64,000 nt of DNA from Paraburkholderia gardini (GTDB lineage: Bacteria > Pseudomonadota > Gammaproteobacteria > Burkholderiales > Burkholderiaceae): assembly GCF_907164575.1 (NCBI RefSeq), contig NZ_CAJQYY010000017.1, forward strand, positions 62,001 to 126,000, given 5' to 3'. The notes beneath the pieces are model-generated. The model saw nothing but the letters and a program-made list of their open reading frames with translations. It was not told the DNA's origin and made no database searches. Below are positions 51,362-60,195 of the stretch, in pieces. Each line of letters opens with the position of its first letter. Position 1 is the stretch's first letter. The position numbers were made by a program, and so were the translations under genes.

Positions 51362-53535
51362 AGCCCGAACCACGACACGAGTCCGAGATGGTTGTGATTG
51401 CCGATCGTCACCGGTGCGTGGTACGGCACGCGAATCGTGTTCACGCCGCCTGCTGCCTTGATGCCGCCGGGCGCGCTAAACGAACCGCCGTCGATATCCG
51501 CCTCGCCGGTCAGTTCGACCTGGCCGCTGCCGCCGCCGAATACACCGCCCGTGTCGCTCGCGAAGATCGCGGACCACGAATTGCCGAACCACGCCTTCAG
51601 ATCGTGCGTGCGATTGATCGCGCTATAACCGAGGACGGCCTGCGCGAGTGTCCTCGGTGCATCGAGTGTCAGCACGTTGAGAGCCAGTACCGTGCCGCCC
51701 GTATTCGTGATCTGCGTGCCGGCTTTCAGCGTAACGTCCTGGGAGGCTTCGATCACGCCGCCGAAGGCCTGCACCGAGCTTGACGAGGTGGAACTACAAA
51801 AGAAGAAGCACGTCTGTCGATACGATGCCTGGCCGGTGAACACGCCTTGCGTGAGCAGCTGATCGCGTGCCGTAATCGCAATCGAACCGCTGTTCGCGAG
51901 AATCGATCCACCGACGTTCGTTACGTTGCGACCTGAGATGCTCACATTGCCGTCGTCGGCGGTGATATAGGACAGCTTTGACGGATCGGCGATCGCGCCG
52001 TAGTCGACATCAAAGCCGCTCTCGCGATGCTCCACGAAGATCAGCCGCCAGCTGCGGTCCGAATAGTCGACCGCCGTGCCGCCATTCGTACCGCTCGAAT
52101 GATCGATGACGTTGTTGACGTCGCCGTCCGCGGCGATGGTCATCCCCTTGTTCGACAATATGCGGGCGTTCTCATTGGTGATCGAGCCACCTGCCGTCAC
52201 CGACACATCGCCGTCCACGCCGAACAGGACAGCAAGCTGACTATCAGGCGTCGACTGGTTCAGCACATTGCCCGCGGCCTTCAGCGTGACCGCGCCTTGC
52301 GACGCGGTGTCGAGCGTGTTTGTTTGCTGGCCCTGTATGAGCGAGCCCACGTTGGTGATGTCGCCGGTACTCGTCAGTACCACACCGCTGGTCGCCGAGG
52401 CGATCACCGATTGCGCCGCGGCGTCCTGCGTCAACGCAATGCCCGCGCCGCTCACGTTGATGCCTGCGTTGGCGAGCAGACTGCTGCCCGCCAGGCTGAC
52501 ATTACCGCTCGCGGTCAATGTCGCGGAACCACTGCTTACCTTCAGCGTCGTATCCGAGAACGCGATGCTGTCCTGCATCTGCATATCAAGATTGTTCTGC
52601 GCCGTCAGCGTGGTGTTTGAGAACTGCACCGAGCCGTTCGAGGACAGCGTGAAATCGCCAAGCGTCGCATTCATCGGCCCGGCGCTGCGCACGCCCGGGC
52701 CTTTATCGGTGACGATCAATTGCACGCGGCCGCTCGTCAGGCTGCCCGCGGCGGTGATGTCGATCGCGAAAGAGGTGGCGGTGGACGCGTTCGCGGACGG
52801 GTTCAGTGCGAGCCAGTCGTTGCTGTTGTCGTTCGGCGAAACCGCCGTGTTCAATGTGACATTGCTGCTGCCCGCTACCGCGCGCACGTTGGCGGTCTGG
52901 GACGTGAAGGTGTTGGTGAGCGGCCCGTTGATCTGCACATTCTTCGCAATCAGATCGAGCCCGATCAACGCGCTCGCCAGTCCCTGAGGACCGACGATGA
53001 TCGTTCCGGTGCTGGTGTCGAGCACGATGTCCCGCTCGGGAATCCCGGCGACCGGCACGGTGTCCCTGAAACTGACGTGGCCGGTGGTCAGCGCCACGCG
53101 GCCGGTATTAACGAATGAACCGCCATTCACCGTAATACCGTTCGGATTGGCCAGTACGACATTCGCACGCGAGCCGATTACATCGATTCGTCCGCTGATA
53201 ATACTGGGGTTGGTACTGGTTACCTGATTGACAATCGTTCGCGCATTAATACCGACGTTATTCAGTGAAGCACCGGCGGTGCCTACGTTGAAACTGCTAT
53301 AGGTATTATTCGAAACACCTGCAACAGTCGGCGCGATATTGACGGTTTGATGGCCATTGGCAGCGGTTGAAACCGTGGTTGCGGTTCCGCCATCAACTGC
53401 AATGCCAATTGCATATGTATTGCAAGGCACGGCAACCAGCACGGTAATGATCAGCCTGATTTGAAATCGATGCAGACACGGGCTCCCGTGGCTTATGCTG
53501 TTTCCCCGTGCACTGCCTGACATTCCTGTTTTCAC
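51358..53535 (-). CDS. small TpsA exoprotein (haemagglutinin-like)
   Basis: A 725-residue two-partner secretion exoprotein. A signal-like segment (FQIRLIITVLVAVPCNTYA) near residues 25-43 precedes the TPS domain, with GHQTVNIAPTVAGVSNNTYSSFNV, INARTIVNQVTSTNPS (in place of NPNL) and NVVLANPNGITVNGG (the NPNGI motif). A short beta-helical shaft follows (LDMQMQDSIAFSDTTLKVSS, GDVSVTAGGSITNENARIL) with a CFFFC cysteine pair near residue 590. It ends without any pre-toxin or toxin domain, so it is not a CDI effector itself and is more like an adhesin. The start may be GTG 53535 or ATG 53523. Its stop overlaps tpsB by four bases. It is the first gene of the operon. Confidence 0.88.
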   Translation of the reverse strand: MKTGMSGSARGNSISHGSPCLHRFQIRLIITVLVAVPCNTYAIGIAVDGGTATTVSTAANGHQTVNIAPTVAGVSNNTYSSFNVGTAGASLNNVGINARTIVNQVTSTNPSIISGRIDVIGSRANVVLANPNGITVNGGSFVNTGRVALTTGHVSFRDTVPVAGIPERDIVLDTSTGTIIVGPQGLASALIGLDLIAKNVQINGPLTNTFTSQTANVRAVAGSSNVTLNTAVSPNDNSNDWLALNPSANASTATSFAIDITAAGSLTSGRVQLIVTDKGPGVRSAGPMNATLGDFTLSSNGSVQFSNTTLTAQNNLDMQMQDSIAFSDTTLKVSSGSATLTASGNVSLAGSSLLANAGINVSGAGIALTQDAAAQSVIASATSGVVLTSTGDITNVGSLIQGQQTNTLDTASQGAVTLKAAGNVLNQSTPDSQLAVLFGVDGDVSVTAGGSITNENARILSNKGMTIAADGDVNNVIDHSSGTNGGTAVDYSDRSWRLIFVEHRESGFDVDYGAIADPSKLSYITADDGNVSISGRNVTNVGGSILANSGSIAITARDQLLTQGVFTGQASYRQTCFFFCSSTSSSSVQAFGGVIEASQDVTLKAGTQITNTGGTVLALNVLTLDAPRTLAQAVLGYSAINRTHDLKAWFGNSWSAIFASDTGGVFGGGSGQVELTGEADIDGGSFSAPGGIKAAGGVNTIRVPYHAPVTIGNHNHLGLVSWFGL

Positions 53536-53894
53536 GCAACTGTTCGTTGCGGGTTCTCCTGGTAGATTCGCTCAATACGCGCGACCTTTGCAGCCGCAGC
53601 ATTCGTACGACGAATAACGACATGATCAGGAATTTCTTTAGGAATATCTGGAAATATTTTTATTACGTTTAGCCTTCGCCGGCGTAAAACCAGGGCATTT
53701 TGGCGCAAGCGGCAGGACTTTTTAGTTCCTCAATATGATTCACGCGTACCAGATGGCGTGGTGCACGCGTATCTCAAACCCACAGCCGTTCAGGTAGTAA
53801 CTTAGCTCTCCTCTCGCTACACCATCGACCATATACTGAAGTCCGCGCGAATCTAAAAAGCCCACTGCGAATTCCCACAGCCTCCCCGAAACTC
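53536..53894 (-). promoter_or_regulatory. AT-rich promoter region of the TPS/CDI operon
   Basis: This 359-bp gap between the operon and the divergent AraC gene turns AT-rich near 53630-53670. It contains a dyad AATAT (53643-53647) with ATATT (53654-53658), and an AGGAG sits about 18 bp before the GTG start. An AT-rich tract is a likely target for H-NS-type silencing. No gene is seen in it. Confidence 0.5.
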
Positions 53895-54437
53895 ATGCTC
53901 CTTCGTGAAGACCACAACACCCTGCCCCCTGCCTCTTCCTCTCGACCGGTCGACGCCGACGCATTGCAAGACCCGGCCCTGCTGCGCCGACTGCTACGCG
54001 CCAGGGACCGCATGGACGCCGCCTCGCACGAAGCCTGGCCCGTCAAGCGCCTGGCCGAGTTCAGTGGCGTTTCCGAAGCCCATTTCGCGCGCTCCTTCAA
54101 GCGAGCCTTCGGCGTCCCACCGCACCGGTATCTGCTCACACGGCGCATCGAACAGGCCACCACCCTGCTGCGCGACACCGGGTTCAGCATCACGGAAATT
54201 GCCTTCGCCACCGGCTGGGAGAGCCTGGGCACCTTCGGCCGCATATTCCACGACATCACCGGGCGAAGCCCCAGCGCCATGCGCCTCGAGGCCCAGGCCA
54301 ACATGCCTCAGCTCGACCGTGTGCCCGCCTGCGTCCTGAAGGCTGCACAACGCCCCGATCTCACCTTCGCAGTTTCGGAGAAGCGCCGCCGCGTGGCCAA
54401 AGATACATTCCGTAAATCAATCAAGGAGGTGTCATGA
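53895..54437 (+). CDS. AraC-family transcriptional regulator (short)
   Basis: A 180-residue regulator with an AraC/XylS double helix-turn-helix (about residues 35-130). The first motif reads RLAEFSGVSEAHFARSFKRAFG, with the conserved PHRYLLTRRIEQATTLLRDTG linker, and the second ITEIAFATGWESLGTFGRIFHDITGRSPS. No N-terminal cupin-like sensing domain is present, only about 35 leading residues, so it may act as a constitutive or partner-dependent regulator. Its stop overlaps the start of the next gene (VOC family) by ATGA, so it probably controls that pair. Confidence 0.9.
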   Translation: MLLREDHNTLPPASSSRPVDADALQDPALLRRLLRARDRMDAASHEAWPVKRLAEFSGVSEAHFARSFKRAFGVPPHRYLLTRRIEQATTLLRDTGFSITEIAFATGWESLGTFGRIFHDITGRSPSAMRLEAQANMPQLDRVPACVLKAAQRPDLTFAVSEKRRRVAKDTFRKSIKEVS

Positions 54438-54850
54438 ACCAGGGTATCAATGTGGTGGGCCTGTACGTCGACAGCCAGGACGAAGCGCTCACGTTCTACG
54501 TCGACAAACTCGGATTCCGCATCCATACGGACGTGCGCAACGGTTCCTACCGCTGGCTCACGGTCCAGCATCCGGAACAGCCTTCGTTCCAGCTTGGCCT
54601 GTTCACACCCGGTCCGCCCATCCACGACGACGCCACCGCGCAAACCCTGCGCGCCATGGTCGCCAAAGGCGCCATGCCGCCTCTGGTCCTCTCGGTGGCC
54701 GACTGCCGCGCCAGCTACGCGCAGCTGAAAGCCCGTGGCGTGGAATTCACGCAGGAGCCGGTAGACCGCTTCGGCAGCGTCGATGCCGGTTTCCGCGACC
54801 CCGCCGGCAACGGCTGGAAGATGATCGAGGCCCCGAAGAGCACGACGTGA
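54434..54850 (+). CDS. VOC-superfamily (glyoxalase/dioxygenase-fold) protein
   Basis: A 138-residue vicinal-oxygen-chelate protein with two babab halves. Landmarks are INVVGLYVDSQDEALTFYVDKLGF at the start and FGSVDAGFRDPAGNGWKMIE at the end, the typical VOC C-terminal strand. Usual metal ligands are not fully conserved (GFRDPAGN where FxDPDGN plus a Glu is common, though the terminal Glu is present), so metal dependence is uncertain. It is translationally coupled to the upstream AraC gene. Possible roles are detoxification, antibiotic binding or a lyase; none can be chosen. Confidence 0.88.
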   Translation: MNQGINVVGLYVDSQDEALTFYVDKLGFRIHTDVRNGSYRWLTVQHPEQPSFQLGLFTPGPPIHDDATAQTLRAMVAKGAMPPLVLSVADCRASYAQLKARGVEFTQEPVDRFGSVDAGFRDPAGNGWKMIEAPKSTT

Positions 54851-54910
54851 AGAACGTGCCCTTCAGGCTGGTCGTGACGGTCCGGTCGAATGCGTCCCCG
54901 GCCACTTTGA

Positions 54911-55504
54911 TCAGCCGAACCTGGCCAGATCCTGGAAAACAAGTTGGCCCCACGTGCGGCCCCTTGCCTGGACGAGCAGGCCGCCCTCGCCGAGCTTCCC
55001 CAGCTCGATCGGGGCGAAGCCGAGCCGGTCGACGAGAGCCGCCACCGAGGCGCTAGCCGCGTCGTCGTCGCTGGAAATGAATACGACGCGGCGGCCTCCC
55101 TGTGGCGTCCCCGCCCCCTGGGCCAGGACGTCCGCTGGCAGGTGGTTAAAGGCCTTCACCAGCTTCGCCCCAGGCAGCGCCTTCGCAACAACGGCGGTCG
55201 AGGGCAGCCCGCCCAGTTCTTCCTGGGGAACGCCAAACGCGTTGGTTGCGTCGATCACGATCTTCCCCTGCCAGCTTTCGGCGGCCCGCCCGATGTCCCG
55301 GTGGGCGGCGAAGGGGACAGCCAGGATGACGACGTCGGCCTTGACCGCGTCCTCAATCGGCCGGGGGACGAGCGACGGGCCGATCTGCGCCACGAGCGCG
55401 TCCAGCGGTCGCCTGCCTGCCACGGCGACTTCGATCCCCTGACGGGCGAACGCCCTGGCGATGGCCGTCCCGATCTTGCCAGCCCCGATGATTGCGTAGC
55501 TCAT
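54911..55504 (-). CDS. NADPH-dependent F420-reductase-like oxidoreductase
   Basis: A 197-residue Rossmann-fold protein of the NADP-oxidoreductase coenzyme-F420-dependent family. The dinucleotide loop IIGAGKIGTAIARAFARQG is at residues 4-22 and is followed by VAGRRP, with the paired arginines expected for NADPH. Further landmarks are ADVVILAVPFAAHRDI, KIVIDATNAFG and GAKLVKAFNHLPADVL. Betaproteobacteria usually lack F420, so the natural partner is probably another flavin or substrate. It is preceded by AAGGAGAG and lies downstream of the SDR gene on the same strand, 48 bp away, so they may form an operon. The reaction is unknown. Confidence 0.88.
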   Translation of the reverse strand: MSYAIIGAGKIGTAIARAFARQGIEVAVAGRRPLDALVAQIGPSLVPRPIEDAVKADVVILAVPFAAHRDIGRAAESWQGKIVIDATNAFGVPQEELGGLPSTAVVAKALPGAKLVKAFNHLPADVLAQGAGTPQGGRRVVFISSDDDAASASVAALVDRLGFAPIELGKLGEGGLLVQARGRTWGQLVFQDLARFG

Positions 55505-55552
55505 TGAGCTCTCCTTTGTGTATCGAAACGCCCTGACGGCGCGTGTCTCGTC

Positions 55553-56293
55553 TCAGACCTGGCCGATGCCACCATCGGCCATCAGATCCGAACCCGTCAC
55601 GTAAGAACTCTGATCGGACGCGAGGAACAGCGCCGCGCTGGCAATCTCCCCAGCCTGGGCGAGTCGTCCGATCGGGACCATGCCCTGGTACATCTTCACG
55701 AGATCCTCGCGTGTCTCCGACTGCGAATCGAGAATGGGGGTATCGGTAACGCCGGGGCTGAGTATGTTGACGCGAATGCCGCGATCCTTGAATTCCGCAG
55801 CCCAGGTACGGGCATAGGAACGCAATGCCGCCTTCGTCGCCGCGTAAGCGGTGTGGCCAGGAATACCCATCTGATGCATCGCCGACGAGACCAGAATGAT
55901 CGACCCGCCACCTGTCATCACTGGCAGCAGCTTCTGCACCAGGAAGACGGGGCCGCGGGCCATGAGGTTGAACGCCTTGTCGAAATGCGCGGGCGTGAGG
56001 GTGTCGACAGAAGCCTGCTCCGTAAAACCCGCGTTCGACACGATGATGTCGACGACACCCTTTTCGTCCCTTACTGCCGCGGCGACGCGATCGAGGTCAT
56101 CGAGGTTCGCGGCGTCGGCCTGGATAGCGGTGACGTTGCGTCCGATCAGTCTGGCGGCCTCGTCGAGTTGTGCCTGCCGACGGCCGAAGATAAAAACGTG
56201 AGCGCCTTCGGCGACAAACCGCTGGGCGATCGCGAGACCGATACCGGTCGTTCCGCCGCTAATGACGGCAATCTTTCCTGCGAGAGTGGACAT
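55553..56293 (-). CDS. SDR-family oxidoreductase
   Basis: A 246-residue classical short-chain dehydrogenase. The cofactor loop SGGTTGIG starts at residue 12, the basic FGRR after strand 2 suggests NADP(H), NAG is at 87-89, and the catalytic residues are Ser136/137, Y150 and K154 (HTAYAATKAALRSY). It ends SSYVTGSDLMADGGIGQV. The ATG at 56293 has AAGG upstream; an ATG 18 codons earlier is less likely as it enters the control region. It is divergent from a LysR regulator, the usual pairing in which the LTTR controls the dehydrogenase, with an F420-type oxidoreductase downstream. The substrate is unknown. Confidence 0.92.
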   Translation of the reverse strand: MSTLAGKIAVISGGTTGIGLAIAQRFVAEGAHVFIFGRRQAQLDEAARLIGRNVTAIQADAANLDDLDRVAAAVRDEKGVVDIIVSNAGFTEQASVDTLTPAHFDKAFNLMARGPVFLVQKLLPVMTGGGSIILVSSAMHQMGIPGHTAYAATKAALRSYARTWAAEFKDRGIRVNILSPGVTDTPILDSQSETREDLVKMYQGMVPIGRLAQAGEIASAALFLASDQSSYVTGSDLMADGGIGQV

Positions 56294-56415
56294 TGAAACC
56301 TTCTGTCTGTTCGTGAATGACAGAAGGATCATAATTGCCGCTTCCACGAATGATAATCAGCGGAATTTTCATAAGATCCATGCTTCAAAAGAATGGGTCG
56401 AACGAGAGGAATGCA

Positions 56416-57306
56416 ATGGACCGGTTTCACGAACTGAACGCCTTCATCGCCGTCGTTGAAGCGGGCGGTTTTTCCGCCGCGGCGCGTCGAACCGGCGACT
56501 CGCAGTCCGCCATCAGCAAGGCCGTCGGCGCGCTGGAGAGGCGCCTCGGCGTGATGCTATTCAACCGAAGCACGCGCAGCGTGACCCTGACGGATCAGGG
56601 GCAGCGATACTACGACCGGACAAAACCGCTTGTCGACGAGATGGATGAAGCCGACAGCGAACTGACAAGCAGCACGCTTGATGCCTCCGGTCTGATCAGG
56701 ATCGCCGCAGCCTCTACTTTCGGCCGCCTTCATATTCTTCCGCTCGTACCCGAGCTGTTGTCACTCAATCCCGGCCTTCAGGTAGATCTGGTTCTTTCGG
56801 ACTTCGTGCGGGATATGGTGGAAGACCGGATTGATCTGGCGATCCGGGTAGGCGCGGTCAACGATCCTGACGCGGTCGTCAGGCGCGTGGCCGGCACCCC
56901 CCTCGTATGCGTCGGATCCCGTCGCTACTTCGAGCAACACGGAATTCCAAAGACCCCCGCCGAGCTCGTCGATCACAATTGCCTTTTATATGGCGGCCTG
57001 ACGGAGTCAGCGGACTGGCCGTTTGTCGGACCGGAAGGCCGATTCAGCGTGTCCGTTCGCGGCAATCTTTCGTCCAACAGTGTCGAAACGATCCGGGCCG
57101 GTGTTCTGGCCGGCGTCGGAATCGGCCTGTTTGCCGGGGTCTCTCTTGCCGATGAGCTCCGACATCCGGACGTGATCACGATTCTCGACGAATTTATAAG
57201 CGACGTCAGAGACGTCAGCCTCATCTGGCCTAAACGTCGGTTTGTACCGGCACGCGTGCGTCGCGCGACTGACTTTTTTGCCGCGGCCCTCCCGCAGCGT
57301 GTTTAG
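56416..57306 (+). CDS. LysR-family transcriptional regulator
   Basis: LTTR of 296 aa. The winged helix-turn-helix (1-60) reads LNAFIAVVEAGGFSAAARRT, then QSAISKAVGALERRLGVMLF and NRSTRSVTLTDQG. The effector domain includes GLIRIAAASTFGRLHILPLV and DLAIRVGAVNDPD. This pattern belongs to the widespread CrgA/DmlR-like group often found beside SDR genes. The ATG at 56416 follows AGAGGA; an upstream in-frame ATG at 56335 would overlap the promoter. It is divergent from the SDR gene, with related TGAATGA/CGAATGA elements in between that could form its binding site. Confidence 0.93.
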   Translation: MDRFHELNAFIAVVEAGGFSAAARRTGDSQSAISKAVGALERRLGVMLFNRSTRSVTLTDQGQRYYDRTKPLVDEMDEADSELTSSTLDASGLIRIAAASTFGRLHILPLVPELLSLNPGLQVDLVLSDFVRDMVEDRIDLAIRVGAVNDPDAVVRRVAGTPLVCVGSRRYFEQHGIPKTPAELVDHNCLLYGGLTESADWPFVGPEGRFSVSVRGNLSSNSVETIRAGVLAGVGIGLFAGVSLADELRHPDVITILDEFISDVRDVSLIWPKRRFVPARVRRATDFFAAALPQRV

Positions 57307-57545
57307 GCAAACAGAATCAGTCAGCGATATGCGCGGGAGCGCACAGAGTCATTCGGGTCGGGGTCGTAGTCTGTTTGATCGAGCGAAAACGTCTCCACCT
57401 GACTTCCAGGAGCGGTAATTCCGCACGTCCTTCACAAGCCCCGGCTCTACGAGCAGTCGGGGCGTGACCGGTCACCACACCAGGTCGACATTGGGCAGTC
57501 GGGCCGCCCCGCGGCAAGCAGCGCTTACGCAATCAGGTGCCACCG

Positions 57546-58013
57546 ATGCGTCTTCAAGCCATCAAATATGCCTTGATTCTTGCCTGCGGGTGCATGGCTG
57601 TCGCCGATGCACTTGCCGCCGACGCTGCCGGCGTCGTCAAGACCCTCAAGGGCACGGTGCAGATCGAGCGGGCTGGGAGCAGTTCGGGCGCGGCCATCGG
57701 CGGCGAGATCTACGGCAGCGATCGCATCGTGACCGGCCCGGCATCCTCCGTCGGCATCACGCTGCGTGACAGCACCCAACTCTCGGCCGGCGCCAATACC
57801 ACCCTCGATCTCAACAAGTTCGCGTTCGATACCACAACTCATGACGGGGTGCTCGACGCCACCGTCAAACGCGGCTCCCTCGCAGTGATTTCCGGCAAGC
57901 TGGCGAAGGCCAACCCCGATGCCGTGCGTTTCAGCACGCCGACCAGCACGCTGGGCGTGCGGGGCACTGAATTTATCATCGAAGTCGGCGGTAACGGGGA
58001 GCGTGCACGTTGA
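57546..58013 (+). CDS. FecR-domain periplasmic protein
   Basis: A 155-residue exported protein with a FecR domain. A signal peptide (LQAIKYALILACGCMAVADALA) ends near residue 25, and the domain runs AGVVKTLKGTVQIERAG, GGEIYGSDRIVTGPASSVGI, DSTQLSAGANTTLDLNKFAF and RFSTPTSTLGVRGTEFIIEV. That is the short, cytoplasm-free FecR type seen in envelope proteins, not the anti-sigma form. An ATG at 57546 is preferred to a GTG three codons earlier. Its stop overlaps the TTG start of the OmpA-like gene by TTGA, so the two are coupled. It probably acts as a periplasmic ligand-binding or structural domain in the module. Confidence 0.88.
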   Translation: MRLQAIKYALILACGCMAVADALAADAAGVVKTLKGTVQIERAGSSSGAAIGGEIYGSDRIVTGPASSVGITLRDSTQLSAGANTTLDLNKFAFDTTTHDGVLDATVKRGSLAVISGKLAKANPDAVRFSTPTSTLGVRGTEFIIEVGGNGERAR

Positions 58014-58627
58014 GGGCCGCGATCCGAAGCCACGGGCTGGCATGTGGCGCGGCATGCGTCATGCTGGCTTTTCTCGCCGGCTGTAGCACGCCCCCGGACA
58101 GAATTATCCTGTTGCCTGATCCGCAGGGCAAAGTCGGAAAGGTCATTGTCCATAGCGCCACCGGAGAGCAAACGATAGACAGGGCCTACGCCGAGGTCGA
58201 CGTCACCAGCGGCGGCGCCATCGAAAAAACGATGGATAGTCAATCCAGCGTGCAGGCACGATATGGCGAACTACTCGCGGCCCGACCGCCTCGCCCCACG
58301 ACATTTACGATTTTTTTTCTCTTTGACTCCGCCACTGAACTGGCGCCTGAGTCATCCGCCACCGTCAAAAAGTTAAAAGCCGTCCTGACTAACTGGCCTG
58401 CGCCCCAGGTCGTGGTGGTCGGTCACACCGATCTGGCGGGCTCTCAGGAGTTCGACGACAGACTGTCCATGCGACGGGCGGAGACTGTTGCAGCGTTCCT
58501 CATCAAGCAGGGCATTCCTGCCCGACAGATAGAGACTGCTGGCCGGGGCAAACGCGAACCACTGGTCCCCACGGCAGATGGCGTTCCCAATCGCATGAAC
58601 CGACGCGCAGTCATCACAATCCAGTGA
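58010..58627 (+). CDS. OmpA-family (peptidoglycan-associated) lipoprotein
   Basis: A 205-residue lipoprotein. The signal peptide ends at the lipobox LAGC (C near residue 25). After a short linker comes an OmpA-like peptidoglycan-binding domain (about 95-205): FFLFDSATELAPESSATVKK, VVVVGHTDLAGSQEFDDRLSMRRAETVAAFL and GRGKREPLVPTADGVPNRMNRRAVITI, with the Asp and Arg residues that hold diaminopimelate. It starts with TTG overlapping the FecR stop. It would anchor the FecR-CHASE2 module to the cell wall from the outer or inner membrane. Sorting cannot be fixed because the residue after the Cys (Ser) favours the outer membrane. Confidence 0.88.
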   Translation: MRAAIRSHGLACGAACVMLAFLAGCSTPPDRIILLPDPQGKVGKVIVHSATGEQTIDRAYAEVDVTSGGAIEKTMDSQSSVQARYGELLAARPPRPTTFTIFFLFDSATELAPESSATVKKLKAVLTNWPAPQVVVVGHTDLAGSQEFDDRLSMRRAETVAAFLIKQGIPARQIETAGRGKREPLVPTADGVPNRMNRRAVITIQ

Positions 58628-58650
58628 CCTGTACGAGTCATCGAGGCTGA

Positions 58651-60150
58651 ATGGCCTTTCCTTCGATGAAACGTTATTACGACCCTTGGCTTGTCCGGAT
58701 CAGGAGTCTGCTGAAGGCGGCCCAGGGGCGTCCGGTGGCACTGGTGGTGTTGTTCAGCCTGAGCCTGCTCAACCTGTCCAGCGAGTGGCCCAGTGACATA
58801 GCACGTCCGGCTTTCGTGGGCGCGCTTGACGAGGCGGTTCCTGACTCCTTTAGAACGGCCCGGCAACTTCTGTTCGACCAGTATCAACGTCACTTCCCGC
58901 GGATTCCGGCTACCCAGCCCGTGACCATTGTCGAGATCGATGAGGAAACCCTGGCAACCGTCGGTCAATGGCCCTGGCCGCGCAATCGGCTGGCCGACCT
59001 GGTCGATGCCATTGCGGCCTTGAAACCGCTGGCTATCGGTCTCGACATTTACATGCCGGAGCCGGATCAGACGTCTCCCGACAAGGTCGCCGGCAATCTG
59101 CCGAAGACGGCTGCGGCGCTCGCCGCCGGCCTGCGGGCCCTTCCCAGTCACGAAGCCATTCTCGCCAGATCGTTGCGCGCGGCGCCGACCATACTGGGTG
59201 CCGCGGCGCTCGATCATGCCGCCTTCACCACCAGCACCGATCTGCGAAGCGCTCCGATTCTCGTGCATGGCGCCGACCCGCTGGACCGCGTGCAACGGTA
59301 CGACTACGTGCTCGCCAGCCTGCCAGAATTGCAGGCGGCGGCCCACGGGCAGGCGCTGCTAAGCGTGACACTCGAACAGGGTGTGGTCCGGCATATCCCT
59401 CTCATCATGGGTCTGGGCGAGAAACTGGTCCCCAGTCTGCCGATGGAAATGCTCCGCCTCGCCACGGATTCATCGGCGATCGACGTCTTTGCCGACGGAT
59501 CGGGCGTGCAGGCGGTGGGTGTCGCGGATGTGCAGGTGCCCACGCAGCCCGGAGGTGACATCTGGTTGCATTTCGCGTCCATCCGGTCGACGCTGAACCG
59601 CTACGTGTCGGCACGCGACATCCTGAAAGGAACCGTCGATCCGCAACGGATCCGGAACAAACTGGTGCTGGTCGGACTGACCGGCAGCGGCCTGACAGAC
59701 ATGCGCACGACCGCGCTGGGGGAACTGGTGCCAGGCATCGAAATTCAGGCGCAGGTCATCGAGACGATTGTCGACGGACGTTTTCTGCGCCGCCCCACCT
59801 GGCTGAAATGGGCGGAAAGCGCCTTCATCATGGCGTTCGGATTGCTGATCATCTGGTATGTGCCCCGCACCCATTCGCGGCTTGCGCTATTCCTGAGAGC
59901 CGTGCCCAAGGGTTCCGCCCTTCTCGGCGTCTCCCTGCATCTGCTGAATGTTTTATTCTGCTTCTTTATTTTCATCCATCTCGGCCTGCTGGTCGATGCG
60001 GCCTCGATTTTCATTATCCTGTCCGCGGTCATGGGCTGCTTCTTTGCTCCCGCATTGCTCCGCGTCGATGAACAAACCGGAACACAAGCCACGCACGCAG
60101 AGCGGCGTGAAGACGACAACGACCGCACCGGCAAGGCACCAGGACCTTGA
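58651..60150 (+). CDS. CHASE2-domain sensor without output domain
   Basis: A 499-residue membrane sensor. A first helix (about 30-46, VALVVLFSLSLLNL) leads into a periplasmic CHASE2 domain (about 60-385) with VTIVEIDEETLATVGQWPWPR, LKPLAIGLDIYMPEPD, LVLVGLTGSGLTDMRTTALGE and PGIEIQAQVIETIVDGRFLRRP, the classical CHASE2 ending. Three C-terminal helices follow (about 388-470), then a charged tail of about 35 residues. CHASE2 proteins usually go on to an adenylate cyclase, kinase or GGDEF domain; here none is encoded. It starts 23 bp after the OmpA gene, so the three form one operon. It may signal through a separate partner or work only in the envelope. Confidence 0.88.
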   Translation: MAFPSMKRYYDPWLVRIRSLLKAAQGRPVALVVLFSLSLLNLSSEWPSDIARPAFVGALDEAVPDSFRTARQLLFDQYQRHFPRIPATQPVTIVEIDEETLATVGQWPWPRNRLADLVDAIAALKPLAIGLDIYMPEPDQTSPDKVAGNLPKTAAALAAGLRALPSHEAILARSLRAAPTILGAAALDHAAFTTSTDLRSAPILVHGADPLDRVQRYDYVLASLPELQAAAHGQALLSVTLEQGVVRHIPLIMGLGEKLVPSLPMEMLRLATDSSAIDVFADGSGVQAVGVADVQVPTQPGGDIWLHFASIRSTLNRYVSARDILKGTVDPQRIRNKLVLVGLTGSGLTDMRTTALGELVPGIEIQAQVIETIVDGRFLRRPTWLKWAESAFIMAFGLLIIWYVPRTHSRLALFLRAVPKGSALLGVSLHLLNVLFCFFIFIHLGLLVDAASIFIILSAVMGCFFAPALLRVDEQTGTQATHAERREDDNDRTGKAPGP

Positions 60151-60195
60151 GGTAGCGGTCGCGCGAATGGCGTGCTCACCCGTCAACCGCGGCGA

